From contig DDJQ01000082.1 in NCBI GenBank assembly GCA_002339125.1, forward strand, positions 40,904-72,963: a DNA stretch of 32,060 bases, written 5' to 3'. Positions 1-7,643 of the stretch are shown in pieces (the stretch's first letter is position 1; each line of letters opens with the position of its first letter). Source of the stretch: Alteromonadaceae bacterium UBA2620 (GTDB taxonomy: Bacteria > Pseudomonadota > Gammaproteobacteria > Enterobacterales > Alteromonadaceae). Below the pieces are notes generated by a model, which did no database searches, had not been told where the DNA came from, and worked only from the letters and a program-made list of their open reading frames with translations. The position numbers were made by a program, and so were the translations under genes.

Positions 1-1
1 C

Positions 2-100
2 CCGCCGCTCGAAAAAGGCGCTACCACCACAGATTTATATAAACAAAATCAGCTGGCAGCGTTTTTCGAAGGCTGTTTACTGAATTTTAAACCGCAGTAA
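2..100 (+). CDS. C-terminal end of an unidentified protein (partial)
   Basis: An open frame enters from the left edge and stops with TAA at 98-100, giving 32 visible residues that end in FFEGCLLNFKPQ. The frame has no in-window start, so the gene begins upstream. The tail is too short for family assignment and I do not recognise it. It is read on the same strand as the FNT gene that starts 125 bp downstream. No T-tailed hairpin separates the two, so read-through is possible. It could be a chance open frame, since it is short. Confidence 0.5.
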   Translation, partial: PPLEKGATTTDLYKQNQLAAFFEGCLLNFKPQ

Positions 101-169
101 ACCTCTATTACGGTTCTGCCTGCCTCACTCGAGGTCTGGTTAATTTGGAAACTAATCGAATTCGCCTCT

Positions 170-213
170 CTAAACGTACTAGATTGATAATTCAAATCTT
201 TTTGTACGTTTAG
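170..213 (+). promoter_or_regulatory. Stem-loop in the leader of the FNT gene
   Basis: CTAAACGTAC (170-179) is repeated as its exact reverse complement GTACGTTTAG (204-213), with an inner pair AGATT/AATCT (181-185 and 195-199). The structure ends two bases before the AAGGA Shine-Dalgarno sequence (215-219) of the gene starting at 226. This position suggests an operator or a leader structure controlling translation. No run of T follows, so it is not a standard terminator. Function is inferred from position only. Confidence 0.55.
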
Positions 214-225
214 TAAGGACAACTG

Positions 226-1071
226 ATGTCAGGAGACACACATCAAGCTAGTGAACATGACGATTCGCCCTTAACCGAAGAAGAAGAACAGGATATTCGT
301 GAGCACCAGAGTTTAAATTCGGTCTCGCTTTACGCGGTAACCCACCGCGAAGGACTGGAAGAACTCAAGCGGCCTTTTATGTCACTTTGGTGGTCGGGTG
401 TGGCGGCTGGCATCGGCATATCGACCTCGGTACTTGCCGAAGGCATTCTGCATACTGTATTTGCTGGCTCAGACAGCCAGTTTGCACTGGAAAACCTCGG
501 TTATACGGTGGGGTTTGTGTTGGTCATTATGGGCCGGTTACAACTTTTTACTGAAAATACGCTTACTGTTATTTTACCCTTACTCACCCATCGTTCCTGG
601 CATATGCTCGGTTGCCTGGGCCGGTTATGGGGTATCGTATTTGTGGCCAATATGGCAGGTACGCTGCTGGCTGCCTTCATGATGTACGGCCTGCATGCGG
701 TGCCAACCGAGTATATCGAAGGTATGAATGCGATATCCCGGCATTACGCCGAATTAGCATTTTCTGAGGCGTTTTCATATGGCATCATTTCTGGCTTTCT
801 GATTGCCGCCATTGTGTGGATGAAGCCGTCAGTGCAGGACGCTGCATTTTTCGTGATTGTGATGTTTACTTACCTGATTGCCATAGGCAACTTTACCCAT
901 GTGATTGCCGGGTCTACGGAGCTTTTTCTGCTGGCTATGCAGGGAGACATTACCATTGGTCATGCCGCCAACATCATTTTTGCCACGTTATTAGGCAATA
1001 TTACTGGCGGCACCTGCCTGTTTGCTTTGCTGGCCCATGGGCAGGTTGCTCACGAGATTGAACCGGACTGA
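226..1071 (+). CDS. Formate/nitrite transporter family membrane protein, YfdC-like
   Basis: A 281-residue protein with an acidic soluble N-terminus (about residues 1-50) followed by six hydrophobic segments, the architecture of FNT channels, which are pentameric inner-membrane pores for small monovalent anions. The long charged N-terminal extension and overall length resemble E. coli YfdC more than FocA or NirC. The start is supported by AAGGA seven bases upstream of the ATG. The gene converges on the lacI-type gene that ends at 1098. The substrate cannot be read from sequence; YfdC itself is poorly characterised. A stem-loop occupies its leader at 170-213. Confidence 0.85.
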   Translation: MSGDTHQASEHDDSPLTEEEEQDIREHQSLNSVSLYAVTHREGLEELKRPFMSLWWSGVAAGIGISTSVLAEGILHTVFAGSDSQFALENLGYTVGFVLVIMGRLQLFTENTLTVILPLLTHRSWHMLGCLGRLWGIVFVANMAGTLLAAFMMYGLHAVPTEYIEGMNAISRHYAELAFSEAFSYGIISGFLIAAIVWMKPSVQDAAFFVIVMFTYLIAIGNFTHVIAGSTELFLLAMQGDITIGHAANIIFATLLGNITGGTCLFALLAHGQVAHEIEPD

Positions 1072-1097
1072 TGAGCCCGGTTTCTTCCGGGGATAAA

Positions 1098-2117
1098 TCA
1101 GATGGTTTCACCTACTTTTATTTCGTAAGGTAGCGACATGGAGGTATTGTCGCCAGACAACAATAGCTTGGCAGCTTCCATTCCTTTCTCCACACTCGAC
1201 TGACATACTGTTGCCATGTAGGGGCGGGTCCGGGCGGCTTCTTCAATACCGTCGAAGCCAGTGATCCGTAGTTCACCGGGAATATCAATTCCCATGGTGA
1301 GCGCGCACTGCAATAACTCAAGAGCAATAATGTCACTCATACACAGAATAACATCGGGTCGCGGCGAACTTTGTAACACTTCCCTGGCGGCCTGAACAGC
1401 ATACATACCGGCGTTTTCCGGCAAGTTCCAGATCCAGTCGGTTGCTACTTCAATACCCATTTCTTTTAATGCGCGGCAATACCCGTCCAGACGACGATGG
1501 GTAATGGATGATTCAGCGTCAAGCAACGGGCTGTCATAAATGCGACAGGTGCTGGGCGAATCAATCAGACGCAGTCCGAGAATCGCCGCTCTATCGCCCG
1601 GTCTGAGGGCCGCTTTCGCAATTTCGTAGCTGGCCTTTTCGTTATCGATATTAATTGCCGGACGGCCTTCAAGGTTAAAATCGACCGTGACGACTGGTTT
1701 ACTTTGCTGATTTAACTGAGTGGATAAGGCGCCATTTCGCGGCGCGCCGTAACAGATAAACCCATCAACAAAATCCACCACATCAGTAATAGTGTCGGAG
1801 TCACCGGCATATAAAAGGAGGTGTTTCTGATTCTCACGCAGTACTCGCGATACGCCCTGGATAAAGGTATTAGCAACCGGGTCGGTTACCATGTAGTCGA
1901 GGCTGTCGGCCAATACCAGGGCAACAATGTTTGACTGGCCCTTACGTAGGATCTGAGCGGCGCGATTTGGGCCGGTATAGCCAATCTCTTTACAGGCCTC
2001 AAGGATCTCGGTGCGCTTATTTGCTGATAACTGATCCGGGCGATTAAACGCATTTGAAATAGTCGCTGTAGAAACACCGAGCTGCTTAGCAACATCTTTT
2101 AAAGTAAGCTTTTTCAT
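1098..2117 (-). CDS. LacI-family transcriptional regulator
   Basis: A 339-residue protein. Residues 1-30 form the classical LacI helix-turn-helix and hinge region (KLTLKDVAKQLGVSTATISN), followed by a periplasmic-binding-protein-like effector domain containing the typical FDGIEEA segment near the C-terminus. I chose the ATG at 2117 because the family begins MKKLTLKDVA. A longer frame would need a TTG at 2138 with no ribosome binding site, while a weak GGGA lies before 2117. Such proteins are usually repressors responding to a sugar or nucleoside. The neighbour upp hints at nothing specific, and the target genes and ligand are unknown. The gene is convergent with the FNT gene. Confidence 0.9.
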   Translation of the reverse strand: MKKLTLKDVAKQLGVSTATISNAFNRPDQLSANKRTEILEACKEIGYTGPNRAAQILRKGQSNIVALVLADSLDYMVTDPVANTFIQGVSRVLRENQKHLLLYAGDSDTITDVVDFVDGFICYGAPRNGALSTQLNQQSKPVVTVDFNLEGRPAINIDNEKASYEIAKAALRPGDRAAILGLRLIDSPSTCRIYDSPLLDAESSITHRRLDGYCRALKEMGIEVATDWIWNLPENAGMYAVQAAREVLQSSPRPDVILCMSDIIALELLQCALTMGIDIPGELRITGFDGIEEAARTRPYMATVCQSSVEKGMEAAKLLLSGDNTSMSLPYEIKVGETI

Positions 2118-2180
2118 AACATTATCAACTATTCCCAACCGAGCACATTACTGCAATCTTGTTAATGTATCTTAAGACGC

Positions 2181-2197
2181 ACTTAATTTCATTAAGT
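2181..2197. promoter_or_regulatory. 17-bp perfect inverted repeat upstream of the lacI-type gene
   Basis: ACTTAAT-TTC-ATTAAGT is a perfect inverted repeat 64-80 bp upstream of the chosen lacI start. It is placed where a promoter operator would be and may serve autoregulation or another regulator. It lacks the central CG usual in LacI-family operators, so binding by the adjacent gene product is doubtful. Confidence 0.4.
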
Positions 2198-2232
2198 TTA
2201 AAAAAATGTTAAAAATAATTTTAGCATAAAAC

Positions 2233-2266
2233 AAAAGGTTAAGCGTTCTAAATCGTTTAACCTTTT
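2233..2266 (-). terminator. Intrinsic terminator of upp
   Basis: AAAAGGTTAA (2233-2242) pairs with TTAACCTTTT (2257-2266). With a G-T wobble and two more pairs the stem reaches 13 bp around an 8-nt loop. On the minus strand it is followed by TTTTGTTTT, and it lies 41 bp past the upp stop codon. The plus strand also ends in TTTTATTT, so it may work both ways. Confidence 0.8.
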
Positions 2267-2306
2267 ATTTAAGGAAAAGCCAGTCTGGCTCGGACGGGAG
2301 ATTAAC

Positions 2307-2936
2307 TTAGCGGGTACCGAATATTTTGTCGCCGGCATCGCCAAGACCGGGCAGGATATAGCCTTTTTCATTGAGCCGATCGTCTATAGATGCGGTGTAA
2401 ATATCCACGTCGGGATGCGCAGCTTCTACCGCCGCAATACCTTCTGGTGCTGCGACCAGAAACAGCCCCATTATCTTTTTACAGCCTTTCTGCTTCAGCA
2501 GGTCGATAGTGGCAATCAACGTACCGCCGGTGGCCAGCATGGGATCAACGATAAGCGCGGTGCGCTTATCGATGTTTTTTACCACCTTGTCAAAGTAAGC
2601 TACCGGTTGCAGGGTCTCTTCATCACGGTATAAACCGACTACGCTGATTTTGGCGTTGGGGATGAGGTTCAGCACGCCGTCGAGCATACCCAGGCCGGCC
2701 CGGAGTATAGGCACTACGGTAATTTTTTTGCCTTTGATGCTTTTAACTTTTAGACTTTCACCGGTCCAGCCTTTAATGTCGACCAGCTCAACCGGCAGAT
2801 GACGTGTGGCTTCGTAGGTTAACAGATTGCCTACCTCGCCTGCCAGCTCCCGAAAATCCTTGCTACTGATGGAAGCTTCACGCATCAGACCAATTTTATG
2901 TTGAATAAGTGGGTGGGTGATTTCATGAATAGCCAT
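2307..2936 (-). CDS. upp: Uracil phosphoribosyltransferase
   Basis: A 209-residue protein that converts uracil and PRPP to UMP in pyrimidine salvage in the cytoplasm. The start MAIHEITHPLIQHKIGLMR and the length are those of the bacterial Upp family. The PRPP-binding loop is visible as DPMLATGGTLIATI, and the uracil-binding C-terminal region ends YILPGLGDAGDKIFGT. A longer in-frame start at 2993 exists but would place the first codons inside a transcription terminator (2982-3010), which supports 2936. It is a single-gene unit bounded by terminators on both sides. Confidence 0.97.
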   Translation of the reverse strand: MAIHEITHPLIQHKIGLMREASISSKDFRELAGEVGNLLTYEATRHLPVELVDIKGWTGESLKVKSIKGKKITVVPILRAGLGMLDGVLNLIPNAKISVVGLYRDEETLQPVAYFDKVVKNIDKRTALIVDPMLATGGTLIATIDLLKQKGCKKIMGLFLVAAPEGIAAVEAAHPDVDIYTASIDDRLNEKGYILPGLGDAGDKIFGTR

Positions 2937-2981
2937 AATGAACATGCCTGTGTGAAAACAATAGTTATGGCTATGGTACGA

Positions 2982-3010
2982 CAAAACACTCACAAATTGT
3001 GAGTGTTTTG
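2982..3010 (-). terminator. Bidirectional-type terminator between the small membrane-protein gene and upp
   Basis: A 29-bp perfect inverted repeat: 14-base arms CAAAACACTCACAA and TTGTGAGTGTTTTG around a single A. The A-rich and T-rich outer ends give an A-stem-U form in either direction. It lies 28 bp after the stop of the gene ending at 3039, so it should end that transcript and insulate upp. Confidence 0.75.
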
Positions 3011-3038
3011 GGCGCTATAGAAAGGGTTTACCGGTGGC

Positions 3039-3587
3039 TTACTGAATTGATTCCACCACCTGGCTGCTGTGGCGGCTAAACATATCACGCACTTTGGAGA
3101 CCGACTGGCCATTTTTCAGGTTTACCACTACGGCGTAGTGTTTTGCCTTAACGGCTTTACGAACTACCTCAATTATCTGCGTGCGATCAGGACGCAAACT
3201 CAACAGTCCGGCGACAAACAAACCGATAAAAATACCGGGCGAGATTACCGCAATGTAGGTAGCCAGCGGATTCTGTTGCGTGAGCGCGGGTCCGATGTTA
3301 ACCAGCAAATAGGCGGTAATCAGCCCCACCACCAGCCCTGCTACGCCGAGCAACAAGTGCGAATACCACATCATTTTACCAAGCGCCTTGCTGTCACCTT
3401 CCAGCTTACGATTAAAATCGCTGTCATCAGGTTCAATCAGCGTGACCTGCTGAGATTCCACATCGGTGCCACGCACTACTTGTTCGATAGCTTTATCTGC
3501 ATTGAGCTTTGAATCGAAGACCGATGCAATCTGCACCTGCTCCGTATTCACTAATTTTGTACGATAGTTTTGGTCAGACTCAGACAT
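3039..3587 (-). CDS. Hypothetical two-helix membrane protein with a YflT-like N-terminal region
   Basis: A 182-residue protein of unknown function. The N-terminal part (about 18-55) has the pattern VQIASVFDSKLNADKAIEQV, reminiscent of general-stress (YflT/17M-like) beta-alpha-beta domains. Two hydrophobic helices follow at roughly 75-100 and 110-130, then a soluble C-terminal part rich in basic residues and Val (KAKHYAVVVNLKNGQS). I chose the ATG at 3587 because GGGG lies about nine bases upstream; the ATG at 3617 has no ribosome binding site. It is probably a monocistronic gene, being followed by the terminator at 2982-3010. The family link is my inference from pattern only. Confidence 0.75.
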   Translation of the reverse strand: MSESDQNYRTKLVNTEQVQIASVFDSKLNADKAIEQVVRGTDVESQQVTLIEPDDSDFNRKLEGDSKALGKMMWYSHLLLGVAGLVVGLITAYLLVNIGPALTQQNPLATYIAVISPGIFIGLFVAGLLSLRPDRTQIIEVVRKAVKAKHYAVVVNLKNGQSVSKVRDMFSRHSSQVVESIQ

Positions 3588-3740
3588 TCTGTACCCCGTC
3601 TTTTTTCTTACATTCATTAAACACGATACAATCTTTGCGCCAGGTTATAAGCTGCTGTTATTGCTAAAATAAAGTAATGGGATTATAAAAATCCGTACAG
3701 TGAGCGTGCAATTATGGCAGGCACCATGAAATATTTTCAG

Positions 3741-3768
3741 CAAAAAAAACAGGGCGAAAACGCCCTGT
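3741..3768 (-). terminator. Intrinsic terminator of the meta-cleavage operon
   Basis: On the minus strand ACAGGGCG-TTTT-CGCCCTGT is followed directly by TTTTTTT, an 8-bp GC-rich stem with a U tract. It lies 56 bp past the stop codon of the ferredoxin gene and marks the 3' end of the lower-pathway transcript. Confidence 0.92.
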
Positions 3769-3823
3769 CAAAGAAGTGTTGATAATGTCCAAATTATCCG
3801 CACCTCGTGCTCTTTTAAATATA

Positions 3824-4177
3824 CTATTGTCCGCTCTCGCCGGTAGCCGGCAGGAAGGTTTCCGCTTTAACACATTTGCGCTCAAACTGACGCTGGCACT
3901 TACCGATTACCCGCAGGGTAATGTCAGACAGCGGAAACACCTTACAGGCTAATACCACGCCTGCCGCCTGCTCTTCTTCACTCACATGACAGCGGCTCAT
4001 CTTTTTAGCCGAATACTCACCGCTCTCAATCCGAATTTTGCAGATCCCGCAGCCGCCGCCCCGGCAGCCCACCGGGATCCCTTTACGCCCGAGGCGCGCC
4101 ATACCATCCAGTAACGACTCACTTGCACGACAGGAGTAAGTTTCCTGGGTGTTCAGAATGTCGATCGTATAAGCCAT
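3824..4177 (-). CDS. dmpQ: Plant-type 2Fe-2S ferredoxin, XylT/DmpQ-like
   Basis: A 117-residue protein with the plant-type [2Fe-2S] ligands Cys38-x4-Cys43-x2-Cys46 and a fourth Cys at 78 (LACK). In TOL and dmp pathways the corresponding ferredoxin re-reduces the inactive Fe(III) form of catechol 2,3-dioxygenase, especially after turnover of 4-substituted catechols. The length fits XylT/DmpQ. GGGGAG lies seven bases before the ATG. It is the last gene of the lower operon and is followed by the terminator at 3741-3768. Unlike the classical dmp order (P-Q-B), it is about 11.5 kb away from the dioxygenase gene it should serve. Confidence 0.88.
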   Translation of the reverse strand: MAYTIDILNTQETYSCRASESLLDGMARLGRKGIPVGCRGGGCGICKIRIESGEYSAKKMSRCHVSEEEQAAGVVLACKVFPLSDITLRVIGKCQRQFERKCVKAETFLPATGESGQ

Positions 4178-4210
4178 GGCCCACTCCCCTGTCCGTTCAC
4201 GTTTTATTGC

Positions 4211-4630
4211 TTAAGCGCCAGCTTGCGCTCTGGCCTCGATTTCGGCTTTGCGGATTTCAGATGCCAGACTACCGGCGATGCTCCAGTTCTCTGGTTCAAC
4301 GGTATAGCAGTTGCCGCGGATATCCGCTTTATCTACCTTTAGCGTGACTGCCAGTATGTTGGTAAACTGCTCTGCAATGGCCTGGCGCTGCTCAAGGGAG
4401 CGCCCTTTCATCACAATGAACTCAAAAAACGGGGCATTCTTCCCGCCTTTGCTTACCAGTTTACCGCCCACACCAATCAAGTTGGGCGCGTGCAGATCGA
4501 CAAACACGCGAATGCGATCAACCGGACTGTCCAGTACCTCGGCATAAATCTGCGTGGCCTGTTCAATCACCGACTCAATCTGGCCATCGCTGATATCTTT
4601 GTCAGCAAGGTGAAATTTAACAATTGGCAT
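4211..4630 (-). CDS. Fused tandem 4-oxalocrotonate tautomerase-like protein
   Basis: A 139-residue tautomerase-superfamily protein, about twice the size of a normal 4-OT subunit. The first half (2-61) begins with the N-terminal Pro expected after Met removal and keeps the IRV segment (Arg41) and the IGVGGKLVSK motif. The second half (67-128) aligns without gaps to a whole 4-OT: Pro67, GRS with Arg77, IR with Arg105, then IAGSLASEIRK. The first half lacks the Arg of the GRS motif, whereas the second half has it. A canonical 4-OT is also encoded in this operon (7384-7617), so this copy probably has a different substrate or partner. The start has GGGAG upstream. Its function in the pathway is not known to me. 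Confidence 0.85.
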   Translation of the reverse strand: MPIVKFHLADKDISDGQIESVIEQATQIYAEVLDSPVDRIRVFVDLHAPNLIGVGGKLVSKGGKNAPFFEFIVMKGRSLEQRQAIAEQFTNILAVTLKVDKADIRGNCYTVEPENWSIAGSLASEIRKAEIEARAQAGA

Positions 4631-4671
4631 AGTTGTACTCCCGGATATTTCTTTAAAAGATAAAGGGCTGC

Positions 4672-5424
4672 CTACGGCAACCCTTTACGACGACCAGAGT
4701 CGAGCATAATCGTTGAGCCGGTCATGCCGATTGCGCGATCATCTAACAAATTACACACTGCCCAGCCCACCTGTTCGGCGGTGGTAAACTGATGCACCGA
4801 GGATTCTTCCAGTAACTCTTCCAGTACATCATCCACGCTTATACCGCGTTGCTCGGCTCGAGCCGTCGCCACATTGCGCAAACGGTCACTGTCGGCAGGG
4901 CCCGGCGCTATGGTGTGAGCACTGATGCCGCGGCGTCCATAAGCCAGCGAAAGCTGGCGCATAACATTGACCAGTGCGGCATTCGCCACGCCGGCAGACG
5001 CTGCATATTCAGTCGGCTCAAGACCATAATGACCACCAATCGCGACAATGCGGGCGTTGTCGCCAAAGTGCTCATCGGCAGCACGACTCAAGCGTAAGAT
5101 GCCGCCCACTTTAATATTGACCGCATCCACCATGGCTGCTGTGGGCGCTTTTAAAATGCCCCCGGCAACGGCCACACCAGGACCATGTACCACCATTTTT
5201 ACCGGACCGGTAATGGCAGATTTAATCGCCTCAATGGCGCTATCCTGGCTGATATCAGCCTGCACCACGCTAACTTCACTAAATTGCTCAGTTAAACTGG
5301 CCAGCGAGTCGGCGCTGCGGCCAACGGCCAGCACATGCAGGCCGTTGTCGATAAGTTGTCGGACGATTTCCACGCCGAAGGTACCGGTTGCACCCACAAC
5401 AATGGCAAGGTTTTTATCAGGCAT
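4672..5424 (-). CDS. SDR-fold protein lacking the catalytic Ser and Lys
   Basis: A 250-residue protein of the short-chain dehydrogenase/reductase fold. The nucleotide-binding glycine motif GATGTFG is at 11-17, the structural Asn is near 103 (VNIKVGGIL) and the C-terminal GSTIMLDSG is typical. The active site is unusual. The region that should carry Ser reads AIGGHYG (Gly130-Gly131), and the YxxxK motif reads Tyr140-AAS-Ala144, so the Lys is missing. It may therefore bind NAD(P) without normal dehydrogenase chemistry. It lies 11 bp after the aldolase gene, inside the meta-cleavage operon, where the classical dmp operon has no SDR. I do not know its substrate. Confidence 0.85.
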   Translation of the reverse strand: MPDKNLAIVVGATGTFGVEIVRQLIDNGLHVLAVGRSADSLASLTEQFSEVSVVQADISQDSAIEAIKSAITGPVKMVVHGPGVAVAGGILKAPTAAMVDAVNIKVGGILRLSRAADEHFGDNARIVAIGGHYGLEPTEYAASAGVANAALVNVMRQLSLAYGRRGISAHTIAPGPADSDRLRNVATARAEQRGISVDDVLEELLEESSVHQFTTAEQVGWAVCNLLDDRAIGMTGSTIMLDSGRRKGLP

Positions 5425-5435
5425 AATGCACCTTT

Positions 5436-6467
5436 TTAAACAGCTTCTTTTAACAGACCTTTCTCTTTGGCCAGCGTCATAGCGGTATCCTGGATCATGT
5501 CTTCCTGACCACCGATCATCTTCTTACGCCCCAGCTCAACCAGAATGTCCCGGGCTGATAAACCGTACTTCTCGGCCGCCTTTTTGGCATGCAACAGGAA
5601 GGTTGAGTAAACCCCGGCATAACCTAACGTCAGCGAGTCACGGTCGATGCGAACCATGTGGTCCATCATGGGGGTAATGATGTCTTCAGCGATATCCATC
5701 AGCTTGAACAGATCCAGGCCGGTTGGAATGCTCATTCGCTCAAGCACTGCGGCCAGTACTTCCAGAGGCGTATTCCCTGCGCCTGCGCCAAGGCCGGCAA
5801 CGGAAGCGTCAATACGAGTCGCTCCGGCTTTAATTGCCGCTACCGAATTCGATACCCCAAGCGCCATGTTGTGATGCCCATGGAAACCAATTTCGGTTTC
5901 TGGTTTAAGTTCACCGCGCAGGCGGCTAATCACTTCAGTGACATCTTCCGGCAGCATAAATCCGGCTGAGTCAGTGATGTATACGGTATTGGCACCATAA
6001 GACTCCATCAGCAATGCCTGCTCAGTAAGCCCCTGTGGTGTATTCAGGTGAGACATCATTAAAAAGCCGGAGGTATCCATGCCTAATTCACGCGCAAAAG
6101 CGATGTGCTGAGGTGAGGTGTCAGCTTCAGTACAATGGGTAGCAACGTGAACGCTGCGCGCGCCATTGTCGTAGGCGGACTGCAGTTCTTTCATAGTGCC
6201 AAGGCCAGGAATAAGCAGCACAGAGATAATGGTTTGTTTTACTGCCTCTGCTACCGCACTGATGTACTCTTCGTTGCTGGCAAGGGCAAAGCCATGCTGC
6301 AGCGAATTTCCGCCTAACCCGGCGCCATGAGTAACCTGAATGTAGGGTACACCAGCGTCGTCCATCGCTTTTGCGACTTTAACCATTTGTTCTACGCTGA
6401 TTTGCTCCTTTTTAGCGTGCATACCATCGCGCAGACACATGTCATGTAAAATAATGTTTTTGCTCAT
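5436..6467 (-). CDS. dmpG: 4-Hydroxy-2-oxovalerate aldolase
   Basis: A 343-residue class II aldolase that cleaves 4-hydroxy-2-oxovalerate to pyruvate and acetaldehyde. The HMG-CoA-lyase-like TIM barrel starts with LHDMCLRDGMHAKK (Arg13, Asp14, His17 of the active site). The metal-binding GFHGHHN has His196 and His198. It overlaps the end of the acetaldehyde dehydrogenase gene by one base (TAATG), as expected for partners that form the DmpFG complex in which acetaldehyde is channelled between the active sites. The length matches DmpG/BphI. Confidence 0.97.
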   Translation of the reverse strand: MSKNIILHDMCLRDGMHAKKEQISVEQMVKVAKAMDDAGVPYIQVTHGAGLGGNSLQHGFALASNEEYISAVAEAVKQTIISVLLIPGLGTMKELQSAYDNGARSVHVATHCTEADTSPQHIAFARELGMDTSGFLMMSHLNTPQGLTEQALLMESYGANTVYITDSAGFMLPEDVTEVISRLRGELKPETEIGFHGHHNMALGVSNSVAAIKAGATRIDASVAGLGAGAGNTPLEVLAAVLERMSIPTGLDLFKLMDIAEDIITPMMDHMVRIDRDSLTLGYAGVYSTFLLHAKKAAEKYGLSARDILVELGRKKMIGGQEDMIQDTAMTLAKEKGLLKEAV

Positions 6468-7381
6468 TACGCTGCCTCCACCGGGGTTAACGTGATAGTG
6501 CCGTTAGCAATTTCTTCGGCAAACATTTCTGCGGTGCGGGTAGCCGCCGCCGTCATAATGTCGAGGTTACCGGCATATTTCGGCAGGTAATCACCCAGAC
6601 CAGCGACTTCCATAAACACCGCCACTTTGTTGCCTTCGAAAGTCGGGCCATTCACCAGCTTGTAACCGGGCACGTATTTCTGAACCTGTTCAATCATCTT
6701 CAGTACTGAGTCGCGGATCGCCACTTCGTCGGGTTCGCCTTCGGTCAGGCAGTAAATGGTGTTACGCATAATGATCGGAGGATCAGCGGGATTGATTATG
6801 GCCAGCGCCTTGCCTTTTTTCGCACCACCCACTTTTTCAATGGCATTGGAGGTGGTATAGGTAAATTCGTCCAGGTTGGCGCGGGTACCCGCACCAATGG
6901 ATTTACTCGACAGGCTGGCAATAATTTCGGCGTATTCCACGCCCTGTACCTGTGCTACCGCGTTAACAATAGGAATGGTTGCCTGACCGGCACAGGAAAT
7001 CATATTCACATTCATTTCCTGCTTGTCGGCATGCTCTTTCAGGTTGACCGGCGGTACACACAGCGGACCGATCGCCGCCGGGGTGAGGTCAATCATCATC
7101 ACCCCTTTGGCATTTAACTTACGGCTGTTTTCCGCGTGTACATAAGCACTGGTGGCATCAAAAGCAATTTGAATACCGTCTTCTTCCACATGAGGAAGCA
7201 GTCCGTCCACGCCTTCGGCAGTGGTTTTCAGCCCCATTTTTTTAGCCCGGGCCAGGCCTTCGGATTCAGGGTCAATACCCACCATCCAGACCGGCTCCAG
7301 CCACTCGCTGCGCATCACTTTATACATCAGGTCGGTACCGATATTGCCCGAACCAATTAACGCACATTTAATCTTTTTCAT
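6467..7381 (-). CDS. dmpF: Acetaldehyde dehydrogenase (acylating)
   Basis: A 304-residue enzyme that oxidises acetaldehyde with NAD and CoA to acetyl-CoA, the last step of the meta pathway. The N-terminal Rossmann motif is GSGNIG (10-15), and the nucleophilic Cys130 lies in MISCAGQATIP. The C-terminal part (GPTFEGNKVAVFMEVAGLGDYLP) carries the dimer and aldolase-contact region. The start follows GAGGGGAAA, three bases after the tautomerase gene stop region. It overlaps the aldolase gene by one base, consistent with coupled translation and the DmpFG channel complex. Confidence 0.97.
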   Translation of the reverse strand: MKKIKCALIGSGNIGTDLMYKVMRSEWLEPVWMVGIDPESEGLARAKKMGLKTTAEGVDGLLPHVEEDGIQIAFDATSAYVHAENSRKLNAKGVMMIDLTPAAIGPLCVPPVNLKEHADKQEMNVNMISCAGQATIPIVNAVAQVQGVEYAEIIASLSSKSIGAGTRANLDEFTYTTSNAIEKVGGAKKGKALAIINPADPPIIMRNTIYCLTEGEPDEVAIRDSVLKMIEQVQKYVPGYKLVNGPTFEGNKVAVFMEVAGLGDYLPKYAGNLDIMTAAATRTAEMFAEEIANGTITLTPVEAA

Positions 7382-7383
7382 TG

Positions 7384-7617
7384 CTATTTCCCCTCTGCAT
7401 TCAGTGGTTGTTGGGCTGCCTGCTGAGCCTGACTGCGCTCTTTCATGGTCATTCCGGACACGAAAAAGTCGTGTTCACCGTGTTCAGTTATAAGGATCCG
7501 CACTGACTCACGTTTAACGCCCAGCGACGATACCAGCGCGTCGGTAACGGCTTTGGCGGCATTGCATTTTTGTTCTTCCGTTCGCCCTGTCATGAGGTGC
7601 ATTTCGATTATTGGCAT
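7384..7617 (-). CDS. dmpI: 4-Oxalocrotonate tautomerase
   Basis: A 77-residue tautomerase converting the enol of 2-hydroxymuconate (4-oxalocrotonate) to its keto form before decarboxylation. All catalytic positions can be seen: Pro directly after Met1, Arg12 in the GRT motif, Arg40 in VRIL and the aromatic HDFFVSG segment. It is longer than the usual 62-63 residues owing to a C-terminal tail rich in Gln and Ala (about 62-77) with no counterpart in DmpI/XylH. GGAGA precedes the start. It lies between the decarboxylase and acetaldehyde dehydrogenase genes. Confidence 0.93.
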   Translation of the reverse strand: MPIIEMHLMTGRTEEQKCNAAKAVTDALVSSLGVKRESVRILITEHGEHDFFVSGMTMKERSQAQQAAQQPLNAEGK

Positions 7618-7643
7618 GGTTGTTCTCCGTTCAATTAGCGGGT

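Noticed and set aside
1076..1091. Short hairpin CCCGG/CCGGG between the FNT and lacI-type genes
   Set aside because: The stem is only five pairs with no T run on either strand; it is too weak to call a terminator.
3069..3512. A 147-codon open frame antisense to the small membrane-protein gene
   Set aside because: The opposite strand encodes a protein with two clear membrane helices and a ribosome binding site; this frame is a mirror of it, rich in His and Gln, with no family features.
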